Shown: positions 1 through 13,815 of the stretch, piece by piece
Layout: the number at the start of each line of letters is the position of its first letter
Position numbering within the stretch: position 1 is the stretch's first letter
Origin: Pterois miles
Lineage: Eukaryota; Chordata; Actinopteri; Perciformes; Scorpaenidae
Assembly: GCA_947000775.1 (NCBI GenBank)
Contig: CAMQGK010000604.1
Coordinates: 4,208,501 to 4,272,500, forward strand
Reading direction: 5' to 3'
DNA: 64,000 nt
Made by a program: the position numbers and the translations under genes
Notes under the pieces: model-generated
The model's input: only the letters and a program-made list of their open reading frames with translations
What the model was told of the DNA's origin: nothing
The model's database searches: none

Positions 1-3000
1 TCAGGTGATTATACACTAAACAAAACACTTATTGGTATTATGCTGAATTTCTGCCAATAGATCCCCATAACTGTTATAAACTGATCATTTAAGTATCAAA
101 CTACAGTAGAGTACAATGTATATTTATATTATTGTGTTCTTTTGACATGGCTGTATCTCATAATTTCAGATCACACACCTGAATATTTCTGGACAAACAT
201 CAATATATTTCTTTCAAACTGGCTATTCAAGTGCACATATATCATTATAATATTATAACTTCAAAAAAAAAAAAACATCTGCCTCCTGAGTGGAAACTGG
301 AAAATGTTTTTATAGCAGCACTTGGTCCAACACAGCCGACTAATGCAAAAAAGGAGAACGTTCTTCCCCCTTGACTGTGCAGCACAGCTGAATTGACTCG
401 ATATGCTCTCCTGTATGCTTACCGAGCAAGTAGCATGAAAATTGACCTTTGCTTGCTTTCTAAACAGTGGATTATTCATCTTAATGCTTCAAATTGGTCT
501 GGGTTGTTTTTTTTCCTGCTGTTTCCAACTTTTAGTTTTGTGTGAAAAGACATATCTAACAATATGAAGGGATCCATAAGGAACATGTAAAAAAAATATA
601 AAATGTAAACAAAAAGACACTTGTTTTGTCCTTACAACAAGCAGAGAGCTGTTTTTGCTGTATTTCGCTGTTTTCAGTATAAAATAAGCACTGTGAGGTC
701 TGTCAGCAAAGGATAAACATGTTAACTTGTATTTCTTTACTATCCATGTCTGTGCTAGAGGATGCATGTCTTGCCAAACACAGGAAGCTCTACAGGGAGT
801 AAGTAATTAAACAGCATTGCTAGTACATAAAACAATCCTGAAAGGGTTTGATTATGGGTCCAAACCTCAGACAACTAAGACAAAATATATATATTGTTTT
901 TGTTAATTGGCTGAATTCATACTGATGCACTAAAACTCATTTCCCTTTCTTAACTTTATCTGTTTTTACAGTGTAAATGTCTGGCTCCTCATTCATTTTC
1001 CCTTACGTAAATATCATCCGTCACTGAGCTCATCCAAGCTCCTTTGCTCCAAATGGACAGTAGGAGGAACACATCCACAGCCAACTTATAAAACGGCAGC
1101 GACGGAGCAGCGTTTCCAGGCAGACAAAGAGAGACTGTGAGAGACAGGTCATCAGCTGGATCACCATAAATCTGACTGCGTCAAACAGTAAGAATGTCCA
1201 AGATTGTCACAAAACAAATACTATTTTGTCACCAGGCAGGCGATCACATCTGGCTAAGCAGAATCGGGCCATGGACTTCCTTTCTTTAACAGATAAAGCC
1301 TTCATGGGATCATTGCTCAGTCAGTAGCCACCACACAAGAGACTCTGCACTGTATGTGCTCTGCTCATCAACCACAGCACAACATTCATCCTGAGATAAC
1401 CGCCGTGTTACTGTGTGTCAGGTTTACGGGATCATTCTCTGGAAGCAAACCCCAGACTTGTAAGTCCTCTGTAATCAATGGCAGCCTACTGTAGACTACA
1501 CTCGACGTGGTGTGAGAAGTCCTGTCTGATACCCAGCTACATGGGGGCAAGGGAGGACAGCATTTGCGAAAACTAGACAAATCCAGAATAATTCCCAGTA
1601 TCCATCTGTGGAAAGTTCCCTCTAATGTCACACACCACCATCACCGACATACAGCAGAGCCTCCCTCCCACTCATATCATCCTTCTATCCATGTTTTTCA
1701 CCAAACTCATCCATTTCTCTTCATCCACCCTCCTCTCACCCTCCTCAGGTGGTGTGTAGTGCTACTGTCAAGCACAGCGTGAATCAATGGCTGGTGCTCA
1801 CGCCCACAGGTAAAGGTTAGAAAGGTTCACTATTGAATTATTTCTGCACTTCTCTCATTGCCGCCATCTGCTTGGCTGCTTTTAGTTGATGTGGTTGAGG
1901 TACTGGAGGGGACTCTTTTTTGCTAATGCACTCAAAACATGGACGTGTGTGTATCCTGCATGTGTCTGTATGGTTTTTTTGTTTCCTTCAAATGAAACTG
2001 ACATAACGTGTATTCGCACATTAGGCAACATGCACACATGTGTACTTACACACTTACACTTGCGCGCAGTCTGCTCACTACTCTTGCCCATCTATCAGAG
2101 AGTGGATAATGAATCACAACATCTGTGCTTTCAGCCGTTCTTTGTTTCATCTGCCTTTATTCTAATGGAGCCTTCGGAGTGTGAGGGCAACATGCTGCTG
2201 GATAGGGCATCCTTCACTCTCTGGTTTTGTTTTGCTGTCAGCGAGGCCCATCGTCTCTGCTGGACCCAGGATGAACTATTCCATAGCACAGATCGCGCCC
2301 TTTGATCCACCAGCTCTCTCTGGGGGGCACAAATAGCCTTATTAAAAATGGCTAAATAAAACTTTCCTAGCCTTGACTCGATAGTTGCCAAACTTTACCC
2401 CCGTTTCTTCTCTGATGCCGCCTATGGTCATATTGAGCTGCCTAATTCTGACAGCGAGCAGCACTCTGTTCACCCAATACCAAAACATAGTAACAAATGA
2501 AGCAATCTAAGTGTTTAACAATTTATTGGTTCTAGTTTCTAGACTACCTGGCATACACTTGCACTACAATCAATATCATAGATGAGAACATGCTGGATGT
2601 AAGATGATAATGTGCGCCTTAGGTGGAAGAAGGAGCGTGCAGAAAACTTATGAAAAAATAAAATATTACAACTAGCCAAACAAGAGAAAATGGATCTGCA
2701 TTGTATTGCAACCACGTGCAAGTTATTTTACTAACAAGTACAATGCAGAAAATGTGCTGGGTATGCATTCTTTGACAAAGACAATCAGCCAAAGTGGGTT
2801 TGATAATGAGGGACAGACACAACTGGCTCTTTGTAACTGTAATCACGTTAACCCTCTGAGACTCACAATAGACCAGTTTTTGTCTTTTTAGGGGGGTACA
2901 GGGGATCTTTAGGGGGAGATAGGAGTTAGACGTGGTGTACATCATCTGAACGCTGGGAACCTGAAGACTCATCTGAGATGCAGTTCAGCACTGTGTGAAA

Positions 3001-3027
3001 CTGTTCAGAAATAAACATGAATTAATG

Positions 3028-3090
3028 CCAGTGACAGTTTTTCCTCGCAAAAATTTAGCAGTACTTTTGAGCGTTATTTACCTCCTTCCC
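3028..3090 (+). repeat. Fragment of the 17780-type hAT family
   Basis: CAGTTTTTCCTCGCAAAAATTTAGC followed by GAGCGTTATTTACCTCCTTC matches the 3' part of the element at 17780 (near 18268-18330). Confidence 0.65.
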
Positions 3091-6000
3091 TGAACCTGCT
3101 ACAGCCTCTGAAAGACAGTGAAGTCGGCCGGGATCAGGGTTAAAAGAATCAGTGGAGGCGTGTTAGTTACTCTTGTGGAGAATCATTTGTGTTGACAAAA
3201 CCCTGCACCATATTCTCTAATAACAAAAGTCATCCGCTCAGGCATTTCTCACTTACGGTACCTCTAAAAACTACACATAAGTCCTCTGCTCTGTCAAACA
3301 CATCTCATACAGTATAATAAAGAGTAGAAACTATGTCACGCTCCTCCGTCTTAAATCGACTCGCTTCTCCTTCATCTCATGTACCTGTATGACAGTGACA
3401 TGACTGCTGCTATAATTAAACCCATCACAACCATTATGTCTTTGTCACCTAATCTATTCTCTCCTCCACTGGCTGCGTCTGTCTGTAACCGCAGACTTCC
3501 CGCCCTCAGCCCTGACTGACGGCCCCCGTGGAGGCTGTGGTCACTCTGTGTGAGTGACACGTGGGGCAGCAGGGCTACTGCATTACCTCCCCTTCCTCCC
3601 AACTCCTCCTGATCCTGCGATCCATGCAGCACCTCGCACCGCCGATCGCCACCTATGCTCCAATATCCAGCAGCAAAGCCTCAAGGCCTGAAAATAGAAC
3701 TCATTAACACGTTTAGTAAGTACAAATGAGATGACTGTCTCCTGATGGACTGTCTATCTTTTGGATCAGCTTTCAAGGAGAGTGTCTGGTAATGACAAGA
3801 GAGAGGGAAACCAATATTATAATGTGCTGCCGGTCTCCTCTGAAAATGGGCTTGATGACAGGGAGAGCCTCTCGCACCCACACATGGCCTGACTCTCAAA
3901 GCGGACACCTATGTGTGCTCTCGTTTACGGGTGTGCGAGTTTGCAAAATAAAATCGGGCGCATATTTACACCCATGTGACATAACTGATGGTGAAATGAG
4001 TCATGGGGCATAAAACATACAGGGCACACACAAGGTCCAAAAATACTGCATTACAAAAGGATCATGTTCTGATTTGAAGAGGCTTTCAACTTGTCCTCAT
4101 TCGATTTATCACTTTTCTTATTCTGCATGTGAACACTCATCTTTGACATTTATGCTTCCCCAGTTCTCCTCTAATCCAGATCTACTGGACAGCTTGGCAC
4201 AACCAGGACCCAGACTCTACCCGCCTCCCAGCCTGGGGGCAAAGCTAGCCAGTATTTACAGAACGACGGTTCAGTCGGGAGGGGTAGTAAAAATCTGGAC
4301 AGAAGACATTTTTATTCACAGCCCATCCCAGAATAGCGCGGTGGCTTTCTGGTCAATCTGCTATTACAGGATGAGCCAGCAGAGGAATTCATACCGAGCT
4401 TGTCCATAAAGCGGGGGGCACAGGGAGAGAAAAAACTTGCTTGTGTTAGTTAAAGCAGCAGGGTCATATGAATGCTGATACGCAACTGGAAAATCTATAA
4501 AGCCATCATTCTGGCTTTTTAATAAACGTCTAGTCTTTTGTAATATTTTCAAAATGAAAAGTAATGTATTTATGAATTTCCTGGCACGTTCTGTGGACAG
4601 CAAACAATTTCCTATGCTGCTTCGATGCCCTTCGGACAAGGATTAGAAGGCAGGCGACTGACGGAGGCCTGACTGAGCTGTGGGCCCTCTGGGGCCCTTC
4701 TCATCCAGGCCTGCACAGTCCTCATCCTCATATCCACTCTGCATCACCGGGGCAATAATAACAGCCTTTATTAAAAGCGCATTGCAGCAGTGTCTGTCTA
4801 TACAACTTACTTTAAGATTGACCATAATGTGGCATGTAGAAAAGGGTCTTGTGGTTAGGGGCTACAATATCCTGTTTCTGGAAAGGTTTACTTTGCATTT
4901 TAACAAGCATGAATAAAGGAGGACATTCCAGAAATGGCTACCGTCTGTTGTGCTCTTGCCCGTGGGGAGCGAAAGCTCAGACCATGGCCCTTGCATGCCA
5001 TCAGAGCGTGGCCTGGCTCACCTCTGACTTTACCTGGCTTTATTGGCTTTAGCTTAGCCACTGGACATGCAGATAGTCGGCTATGATAGAGGATGATAGC
5101 ATATTGTTCATATTTTGCAAGGAAGCAGTTAACAGCAGAGGATAAAACATATATCTGTAACAGTAATTTTCCTGTCTGCCATCACTGAATCTCAGTGCGA
5201 GTTGCGAGGTGTTGCGCAAATCCGAAAATATGAGTGACTTTTCTCCATGTACTTTATTAGTGCATTTTTTCCATGTCACAGCCCATTTTCCAGCTTTTTC
5301 AGAGCACCTCAAGAATTATGCATGAGGCAGAGGGGGGGGGAGAAATGCCTCTGTTGTCAGGACAGGCCTCACTATTAGGTGTGTGACCCTGAAAACGCAC
5401 CCCTTTTAGCAAAACAAGCAATGGATCTCATTTTAGATACCACTATTATGCAGTAATTTGTATGCATCCTTTCGTCTCATTTCCATTTAATAATGCACAC
5501 GGCTCCCCCTGCCCAGTTTCTCAAACTGGTCATTAAAAGTAATGCTGATCTAAACTGGAGGCTTAAGTTCCACTTACAAGCTCTCACGGAGTGGTGGATA
5601 AAACAACTCAAAGTAAGATGACCCCCTCCCCAAACCTAGTCTTCGCCCTTGAATACCCAGGCCTGTACGTCTCCACAGACAGGAGACAATGACTGGTGGC
5701 TGCCCAGCCTTCTCCTTCCCAGTCTCCTAGACTCACAGACAGGGATTTCCTCCTGCGATGAGAGCCAAGCCGTCACAGCCCAGCGATCAAGGGCCTGCCA
5801 TCTGTGACTGAGGCAGATTTACAGCAGGAGCTAATCCACACTGTCAGCCACGTTCTCTATCTCTGCCTCCTCCATACACATAAACGCACACTGAAAAACA
5901 CTAATATTTTGCCCTTATAAAATGTTCTCGCCTGCAATTCTCTCTACCTCTCTCTCACACATGCAGCAAAACAAACATTTCTCGCAGCAGGGCATCCACC

Positions 6001-7953
6001 CGTCAGTGCAATTTAACTTTGCCCTTTTTAAAAGGCATGATCTCATTCTGTTCCACGCTCAAAAAATAACTTTAGTCGATTAAATGTTAAGAAATGAGAA
6101 ACCTCAATGTGTCATTGAGTTATATGCCCTGGTGAACATAATTCATATGAAACAGGGTCATCATACACTCAAGTGTCACAAGCTCCCCAAACTTGTTTCC
6201 CCCGCTTCTTTTGCATCCATTCCTCACTATTTCCTCTATATTATCCACAGTATATCAGTCTCTCTCATACACATAATGTCCCGATGCTTTAGGCTCTCAG
6301 CAGTCACCATTAACCCTGACACATAACATCAACATGACACTAGGTTTTACCTTATCTCGGCACCCGCTAAACCTAAAATATATTTGTCCTCATGCTGTCA
6401 GTGAATGCTTCATGAAAGTTTTAACATGTCTCTCTTGCCTTCTCTGTCACATACATGCTTCTCTTTCCAATTGTTTTGTGTCTACCTGCTGCCTTGTAAT
6501 GAGCTGCTATCCTTAAAGCTAGCGAGCTAGCACTGGTGCAGACAGTGCATCGAGCTTCATTCAGTGATCTCTGCACGCAGGGCATCTGTGTGGGACTGGG
6601 GTCCCTCTGTGACCCCCTTTGTTTCCCCTGCAGATAAAGGGTTAAAGAAGACAAACGGAGGCGGGGCCACGCAGAAACATGCCTAAGCAGCACATTTTCA
6701 GTACAAGCAAGAATTAAAACAATGCAAGCCTTTTATCCTTGTGTTCGTCTAATTGGAGAGAAACTTCATTTCTGCTGCCCTTGCTCTCCTCGGACATCTA
6801 GCCCAGAGGAAATATGTGGCACCGAATCCCTACAGTCTGCTGCATCCTCGTAAGATGCAATGTTGGAAAGTGTAAAACACACCAGATCATGCAGGAGCTA
6901 GCCAAAATTTATTCCACTGCTGTCACAGACAGGCAACAGTTGACACAAAGACATTATTGTGTAAAACTGATGGATTCTTGGGATCTTTTTGAAGAATTAT
7001 GCCATGTTACCATTTCATACCACCTCCGTGTGTAATTTTGCTGTGTGTTTGATGGTAGTTGTGTGCATTTTGGGGAAAAAATAAGCCTTTTTTGCAAAAA
7101 ACCCTATGCAGGCTATAAGCGTGGTACCTAACGCCAGCAGAGAACCACTCAAAGGATCACAGCACAGCAGCAGGCGAGAGAATTACTGTCTAGGTGACCC
7201 AGAAATCCAGGGGCAACTTTGTTTTAACAAGCCAGGGAACGTTCCACCACTTTAGCAACTATGCCCCAACCACAAAAAAGAGCCCTGTGCCACAGAAGAG
7301 CCAGCGAAGAGGAAATTAAATATTACACTGGGAGGGAATGGTTCAGCCCTGGTGGAGGGGTGGGGCTGTGAGGTGGACCGGCACAGCTGAGGCTGTTGGA
7401 ACAAGGCATCTGGGGTGTGAAATGGTAGAAGTCAGAGGTGTGGAGTCAGCTAGTTTAGAGTTAATGATTACAGACTAAGAGGTATGATAATTGAGGTGAT
7501 CAAGATTGCTTTTTCTTTTTTCTTGTGGTTTTACACACTTCATTTCACTTCAAAATGAAACAAATGGGGGTAATGGAGGACTTAAGATCTAAATAATGGG
7601 TCAAAAATCACTGATTTTGTGTATATAGGGTTATCGCTCTGCAGCTTGTTGTAAAAGAGCAGATGAAGGTTTGGAATTAGCAAAACTAAACAAAAAAACC
7701 CTTCTACATGTTGTCAGATACTAGTGGTCTGCTCAAGTTAGGGAGGGTTATTGTAATTTGATGAAGCTCTGCAGGGGAGTAACCACTGTATGTGTTTGTG
7801 TGTCTGTGTGGGCATGTGTATAATGATAGTACCCACACACAGCCCCACTGTAGGGGGCCCATTACCCAACCTAAAGCTTGAATCCCTCACCCTGGCACAA
7901 ACATGGGCATCTAGCACATCAAATATTAACAGAGAAAAAAAAACTTAAACTTA

Positions 7954-7955
<2 letters not shown>

Positions 7956-8046
<91 letters not shown>
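7956..8046. repeat. (TA)n microsatellite
   Basis: 91 bp of uninterrupted TA dinucleotide repeat. Confidence 0.98.
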
Positions 8047-8050
<4 letters not shown>

Positions 8051-9147
8051 AGCACAACTCCTCCTGGCTGAACACAAAAAAGTAGATTCCCAACCCCCAA
8101 CCCTTTTAACCTAAATGGCCCTTCCTCCTGCCTCTGCATGTTCGCCTGTCCACTGTACTGTAGTCATTAACATATTTGGAGTGCAGCGAGCAGAAAGCTT
8201 AATTGTCCCTAATTGCTCAGCTAAATATGTTCTCTAATGATTTGCTTCAGATCTGTGACTGCCTTTTGCGCAATTTCCCGGCCGCTGGCTTCATTATCCC
8301 TGCCTCCTTGGAACAAAGCATCTTCACAGGCTGGCCTCCCCCCCACCCCACCGCCTGCATAACACAGACAGCGAGTATGTGTGCGAGGGAAGTAATGGTT
8401 CCCTCTTGGAGAGACACACAATAGAGCCCCTTTGTCAGGGCACAGGAGTTAAAGCGATTGGAAAACCAAATCTCTGCTAAGAAAGAGTGTTAATTGACCA
8501 CAGCTCAGTCTTCCTAATCAGTCCATAATAAATGGGCAGCCGAGGCACTTTGTTTCAGTCATGCTACTGTTGTTGTAGCTGTGTTCTTGTTGTTGTTGCA
8601 GCTGCTGCTGTTGTTGGGCTCCTCCTCTGGCCTTAATGCTCTGTCTCGATATATCTTTGATGGCTGAAAATGTCAGCTCTCATTAACAGGGATTGTTGCT
8701 TTTACCGGTGAAGGCAGGGATATGTTGTGCAAATGATATGAAGCTCAAATTATGTCAATTTCAAAAATACATGTGAAAAATAAAGTTGTTCAAATCAGAC
8801 TAAGAAATGTAACTCCCAGGAATGTTAACTCTGTCGATGTCAGAGTCCTACTATCTAGTCCTACTTATTTAAAAAAAGTAAGCGCATTTGAGTATCATAC
8901 TTCCGTACTTCAATTATGGCTGTATCACAAAAAAAGAATGCAAAATCCCACTTCTATGGGGAGGTAAATGCAAAATGTGACAAACTGTGAATGTATGTTT
9001 TGACAACTCCGGCATATAAAGAGCCTCAGTAAGCTGATGAATGCGTGTTTGTGTGTAGAAGAGAAAGAGCAGCAGAGCTAGCGTGATCAGGAGAGTAAAA
9101 CACTTAAAGAGATGTTAACAAAAAGGGCCACAGGGGCAGGTCCTGAC

Positions 9148-9379
9148 CTGTATCTGAAGAAGAGCATTTGCGAATGGTGAAGATGGAGCTGAGGTCCTCC
9201 TCCTCCTCCGGCAGGCCCTTCTGCAAGCGCTGCAGCTTCCTGAGGCTCTCACTGCGCTGGTGCTTCATGGAGCGCACATGCTGGATCAGGTTGAGCTTGG
9301 CCTTGGTGGAGTAGTTGCACAGCACACAGTGGTAGTAGCAGGCATCACCCTCCACCGCGTTCTCGTGCTGCTGCAGGTG
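9148..9379 (-). CDS. zfhx3: zfhx3 fourth coding exon, residues 1188-1264 (one finger)
   Basis: The exon follows a CTCCCACAG acceptor at 9380 and starts CAC CTG CAG (H L Q Q H E N). One C2H2 finger uses C1205, C1208, H1221 and H1227 (YYHCVLCNYSTKAKLNLIQH). It is followed by the basic SMKHQRSESLRKLQRLQKGL and acidic PEEEED segments known from ZFHX3. The donor is ATACAG|GTCAGG at 9148/9147, leaving one base of codon 1265. The length, 232 nt, is not a multiple of three, so skipping would shift the frame and remove all homeodomains. The preceding intron is about 30 kb, and the polypyrimidine tract before the acceptor is a long CT-rich simple repeat. No following exon is visible in the remaining 9.1 kb. 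Confidence 0.95.
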
Positions 9380-9390
9380 CTGTGGGAGGG

Positions 9391-9460
9391 AATGGAGAGA
9401 GAGAGAGATAGAGAGAGAGAAAGATGGAGAAAGAGAGAGAGGGCACAAGAGAGAAAGAGG
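9391..9460 (-). repeat. GA/CT simple repeat forming the polypyrimidine tract of an acceptor
   Basis: On the minus strand this is about 70 nt of CT-rich repeat (CTCTCTCTCTATCTCTCTC and TCTTTCTC units) ending about 10 nt before the CACAG acceptor at 9380. Confidence 0.9.
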
Positions 9461-10630
9461 TTATTGTAGATGGCAGATAGCTGGCTAGGCACCACCGACT
9501 CACTTTCACTCAAACAGTTGGCAAATGAACAAATCAATTCCCAATCACAGCCCTGTTGTTTAACATCCAGACCTCTTCCACTTCGGGACAACTGTTTGGA
9601 CTGCGCACTTTGTCTGCTGGAGTGTCTGTATCAGTGGGCTAACAGGACAGGAGAGGCCTGGGCGGCACGCAACTCTCAGGGGCCCAAGGGCGGGCAGGAA
9701 TCGCATCAGCCACCCTTCAGAAGCCGTGGGTCTGCAGCCGCACAGACGGAAGGGAGCATTGATCCCCTTCACTCAACAGAAGCCTCCCGTCTCTGAAAAG
9801 GAAACTCCAAACATCTGCTTGTTTCACGCATGGGATACTAAATATTGATCATGGCGAGTTAAATCCTCGCTCTCTCGTAGAGAAAGAGAGGCAAAGTGAG
9901 GCGGTGGCGAGGCAGGAGGGGGATTTAGAGCACTCTGAGAGAAACTGGAACATTCCACAACAGGAGGACAACCTTCAGAGGACGGGAAATCAGCACTGGT
10001 ATTGACCCGTCAACCCCGGCACTTCCTTCAAGACTCAACAGCAGGCCCAGTCCAGCTGTCAGCCTGTCCTCTGCAGTGTCACCACACGCCTAAACGCCCC
10101 GTAGTGACACTATACCACCACAACCTCTTGTCACACCACAGAGCTCCAGTCTAATTACCTCCTGCACAGCTCAATCAATGATGCAAGGCCAACACAATAT
10201 GGCTGGGCCTGGTGCGAGCATCAGAGTTATTGACCACTATCCTAAAGCATCACACGGATTGTTTCTGCATGTTTACAATGAAAGCCCCCCAGACTCAGTA
10301 TGGCCACTTGTGTCATGTGCTGCTCCTAATATCAAACTCTGGGGTCTCGCTGTGGATTTCTGTGGCTACAATCAATGTGAATCACCAAAAGTTTTCCTCT
10401 TTTTCCTCTAATCTTCTTGCCACCCGTGTCTCCTGCATGTGAGGCATGCTGGGAGAGCAAAAAAATCTATTGTATATTGAATTATGTTATGTTATATGTT
10501 TTATGTTAACCAAAATCTTATAGATAAAGATAGATGCTTCAAACAGCTTTTAATCATACCTGTAATTAAAACACTACTGGTAATATTTAATAGTAAATTA
10601 ATTAATAACATGCCATTTCTCACCTGCTTC

Positions 10631-11011
10631 CAGGCCATTGAATAGGAGTTATCAGTCCCTATAAGCATCATACAGTAGATGTGGGTCAGTAGGGGGCTAC
10701 TACGCCTACTACATTGTAAAAGTGAAAGCAAAACTGAAAAGCAATACGTTGTAAAACTGCATGAAACATTACGAACACAAACAAAAACAGGTTTAAGTAA
10801 CAAAACTACAATTTTGTTTAAGTTTAGGTAACAACAATACATCTTTGTAGGTTCAGGCAACAAAAACACTTTGTTAGGTTTAGGCAATCTCATCTTCTTT
10901 CTGTGGCCTAACATGTGAATAGATAATAAAACTTAATACTGACGTAGTAGGTCCCTACTGACCCACATATATGGTCCTTATAGTGACCGATGACACGTTT
11001 CTAATGGCCTG
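10631..11011. mobile_element. Short MITE with about 70-bp terminal inverted repeats
   Basis: The left arm from 10631 (CAGGCCATTGAATAGG, then GTGGGTCAGTAGGGG) is matched by the complemented right arm ending at 11011 (CAGGCCATTAGAAACG, then GTGGGTCAGTAGGG). The core contains four rounds of a GTTTAGGTAACAAAA-like motif. No coding capacity. The flanks do not show an obvious target duplication. Confidence 0.8.
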
Positions 11012-11139
11012 ATAACAGCACCAGGTAAATGCACTGATGAATATTAACCTGCAGTAAGAAGCTAAATAATTGAGTGAATTGAGTCTAATCAGTATTTTCA
11101 ATCAGGTTTTATTACCAAATCTGCATTTCCAGAGTATGA

Positions 11140-11170
11140 CCCCCCCCCCCCCCACACACACACACACACA
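11140..11170. repeat. Poly-C followed by (CA)n
   Basis: A run of C bases continues directly into CACACA. Confidence 0.9.
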
Positions 11171-12514
11171 CGTGTTCATTTCCCTTACAGTACACATCAG
11201 GCTTACACTTTGATAAAAGGTTGGAAAACTGAACCATTCATCGAGAGGAGACTGAACTATCCTCTCCTGCACTGGATGGCCTGTTTGGCTGGCTGGAAAA
11301 TGTAAAAGGGAACATTAGACATTTAACCACATTACATCTAAATCAGGTGTTGACAGGCTGGTGGAAAAAAAAGTCATAACAATATTAGGCTTCCCTAAAA
11401 TGCTCTTGTCCCTTTCTCCTAATGTTTAATTTTCTGGCAATATTGTAATATTGCTATGGGGTTTTCTGGGCTATTGTGTTTCATTCTCTTTGGTTTCATA
11501 TTTCTCACTTCTACACCTAAAATGTGCATTAAGACACCGCTTCCAGGAAAAGGAATAGGAGTTTTTTTTTCTCCCTCCTTTTTGTGAGCCCCACAGCTCG
11601 GTGTAATAGAGTTATTAGGTGATTGTAAAAGGCTCTGTGTCTCTGCGTGCTCTCCTTTCTCGCCTCGTTTTAAGCCATCCATGATGTCATGAATAGGTGT
11701 TGCTGGATATTGTGGGAGCCCTCCTCCTTCTCCTCCTTTTCCTCTGTGCACAAATATTGCATCAGAACTAAGGTAGAGAGAAACCTGAGAGACAGATTCA
11801 GTTATAGATAACACCAAATCCATCATGGAAACTGCTTTTACTCAGAACAGATGTCTTGAATTAAAAAAAAAAAGAGAGCCGCAAATGACTCCAGGCTTCA
11901 AAAAAAGAAGACAAGTTTAAAAAAAAAAAAAAAAATGACAGCACCTGACCGCAACTTCAAAGCTAGTCCCAGGAGGTAGAAAAAAAAATCCTGGGAGTTT
12001 TATAGTTTCCCATAAAAAGCACAGGGTTTATATAGGAGTGAACCTGAGACTGCCTGCCCCTGAATCGGCCATAATTCACGATAAACCTGACTGGCCAGGA
12101 AGATGGCCTCAGTGGAGCCAAAATTTGCCTGCCCCAGTGCTTGTAGCTCTGTCTATAATGTCAAATGGTTACACCTGTAAACCACCACTTTCACCATCTC
12201 TGCACTGGCTGTGACCCAGCGCAGTCTGGGGTGGTTTAGAGTCAACGAACATGGTAAGAGATCAAACCAACAAGCGATCAGTGAGGTGGCCCCTGCTCAT
12301 TCACTATCCCAGGGAGGACGGAGGCAAAATGATACCACAGTGAACAGGAGAACAGCATGGTTTGCCCACGAGTGCAAAACCCCTGTGATCACCACACGCA
12401 CTAACTCCACCTAACATAGATTCTCACTGGATTCCACAGGAATTATCTATAGAGTTACAGCTAAGAGCTCCAACACAGTATGGACACAGTACATGCAGTC
12501 CATCACCCTCTCTG

Positions 12515-12620
<106 letters not shown>

Positions 12621-13144
12621 CATACACACTTTGGATGTGAAACATAATAATGCATGAGACAGGGCCTATGTCTGTTTCCTATGAACCTGCAATGAAGCCC
12701 CTAGTTGATAAATCACCTCCAACTGGAGTGCAGGAATTTGGCGGCTTAATGAAAAAGTCATGTTGAGCTGGGAGGAGTTGGTCGGCCCAGCTATGGGGTT
12801 TCTGAGGGCCCTGTCGAGGCCCCAACAGGAGGGGAGCTGTGGAGCATAGTGGGGGGGAGGTGGCTAGGTCAGTGGTATGGATTCAATACCGCTGAACTGT
12901 CTGGGAATTTATAGCAGTCGTATAAGAGATTCAGCTGAGCAAGTACAAATGTGTGACCACTTTCAATGTAGTGATGCCGTGTGCATGTGAATGTACTTTA
13001 CTGTGTGGTCTGATTTCACAGATAACATCACAAAGGCACACTGATTGTAGGTGCAAATACTTCAGTCATATTCTACTAATACTGCAGTGTTTTAAAAGAA
13101 AGATGGAGGTCCTTACATTAAAAAGTGAAGCTGGTGTGATTACC

Positions 13145-13815
13145 CTAAATGATACAGAAAGTTTCTGGCATCATTGGGCAAAAATCCCATTATAACCTTT
13201 CAGTGTGTTGTAATTCAAGTGCTCAGACAGAAAACTAGACTCCTGCACCACCTCATGGTTCTGTTTTCAGGCCAATCACAGGTCATTTCAGAGAGAGAGC
13301 GTTCCTATTGGCTGTTCATTGAAGGGAGGCACCTGTCAGTCACTCTCAAACTCTCAGTCAAACAGTCAACTAGGCATCACTGATCAAATATTAATCAATA
13401 TTCTGTTACTGTAATAACTTTCTTACCTCAAATGTTTTCAGAAACATCTTACTGTTTAGCTGTAAAATGAGAAAGTTTGCACCGGCTGGTGGGCGGTGCT
13501 TGGTATTTCTTCAACTGATCTCAACATGGCTGCCAGGTCATAAACCTTCTCATTTTACAGCTAAACAGTAACTACAAGATGTAAGCAGTACATACTGATT
13601 CATATCCGATCAGCGCTGCCTAGTTTGACCGTTTGATCGTTAGTGATTGACAGCTGCTCAGAGACGGCGGGCTCCTGCTCGGCTCTGATTGGTTGTTTTC
13701 CTACATTTTCCATGTCTGTGAAATCTTGCAGATGCCATTAGGAGCACCAGAAGACACAGAGGCATTTTTTTTTCCAGATTACCCATCTCATGGACTACTG
13801 TCAGGATATATACTG
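13145..13815 (+). mobile_element. TTAA-family transposon, copy 1, with internal hairpin
   Basis: It shares GGCATCATTGGGCAAAAATC, AACCTTTCAGTGTG and later blocks with the copy at 15175. The ends are worn and no clear TTAA flanks remain. Inside is an inverted repeat: 13449-13478 pairs with 13542-13571 over 30 nt with one mismatch, and weaker pairing extends outward to about 13360 and 13634. The loop is about 63 nt. Confidence 0.75.

Larger units (their letters stand above)
1..9147 (-). other. zfhx3: zfhx3 intron downstream of the fourth coding exon (partial)
   Basis: No zinc-finger or homeodomain exon is found here, so the next exon lies beyond the left edge. Contents: a fragment of a hAT family near 3028-3090, an AT microsatellite at 7956-8046 and a short run of CAG/CTG-like triplets near 8570-8615. 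Otherwise AT-rich sequence without recognisable genes. 8160-8330 and 8460-8720 look like single-copy sequence of balanced composition that could be conserved non-coding DNA; this is only an impression. Confidence 0.8.

Noticed and set aside
1..9147. Homeodomain or further zinc-finger exons of zfhx3
   Set aside because: No frame in this stretch resembles the expected next exon; they must lie beyond the left edge.
10501..10914. A 137-codon open frame on the minus strand
   Set aside because: It overlaps the MITE at 10631-11011, and its repeated LNKIVVLL/LPEPTKM pattern comes from the element's tandem core.
11419..11826. A 135-codon open frame on the minus strand
   Set aside because: No domain, no splice-site context matching zfhx3, and low-complexity sequence within the intron.
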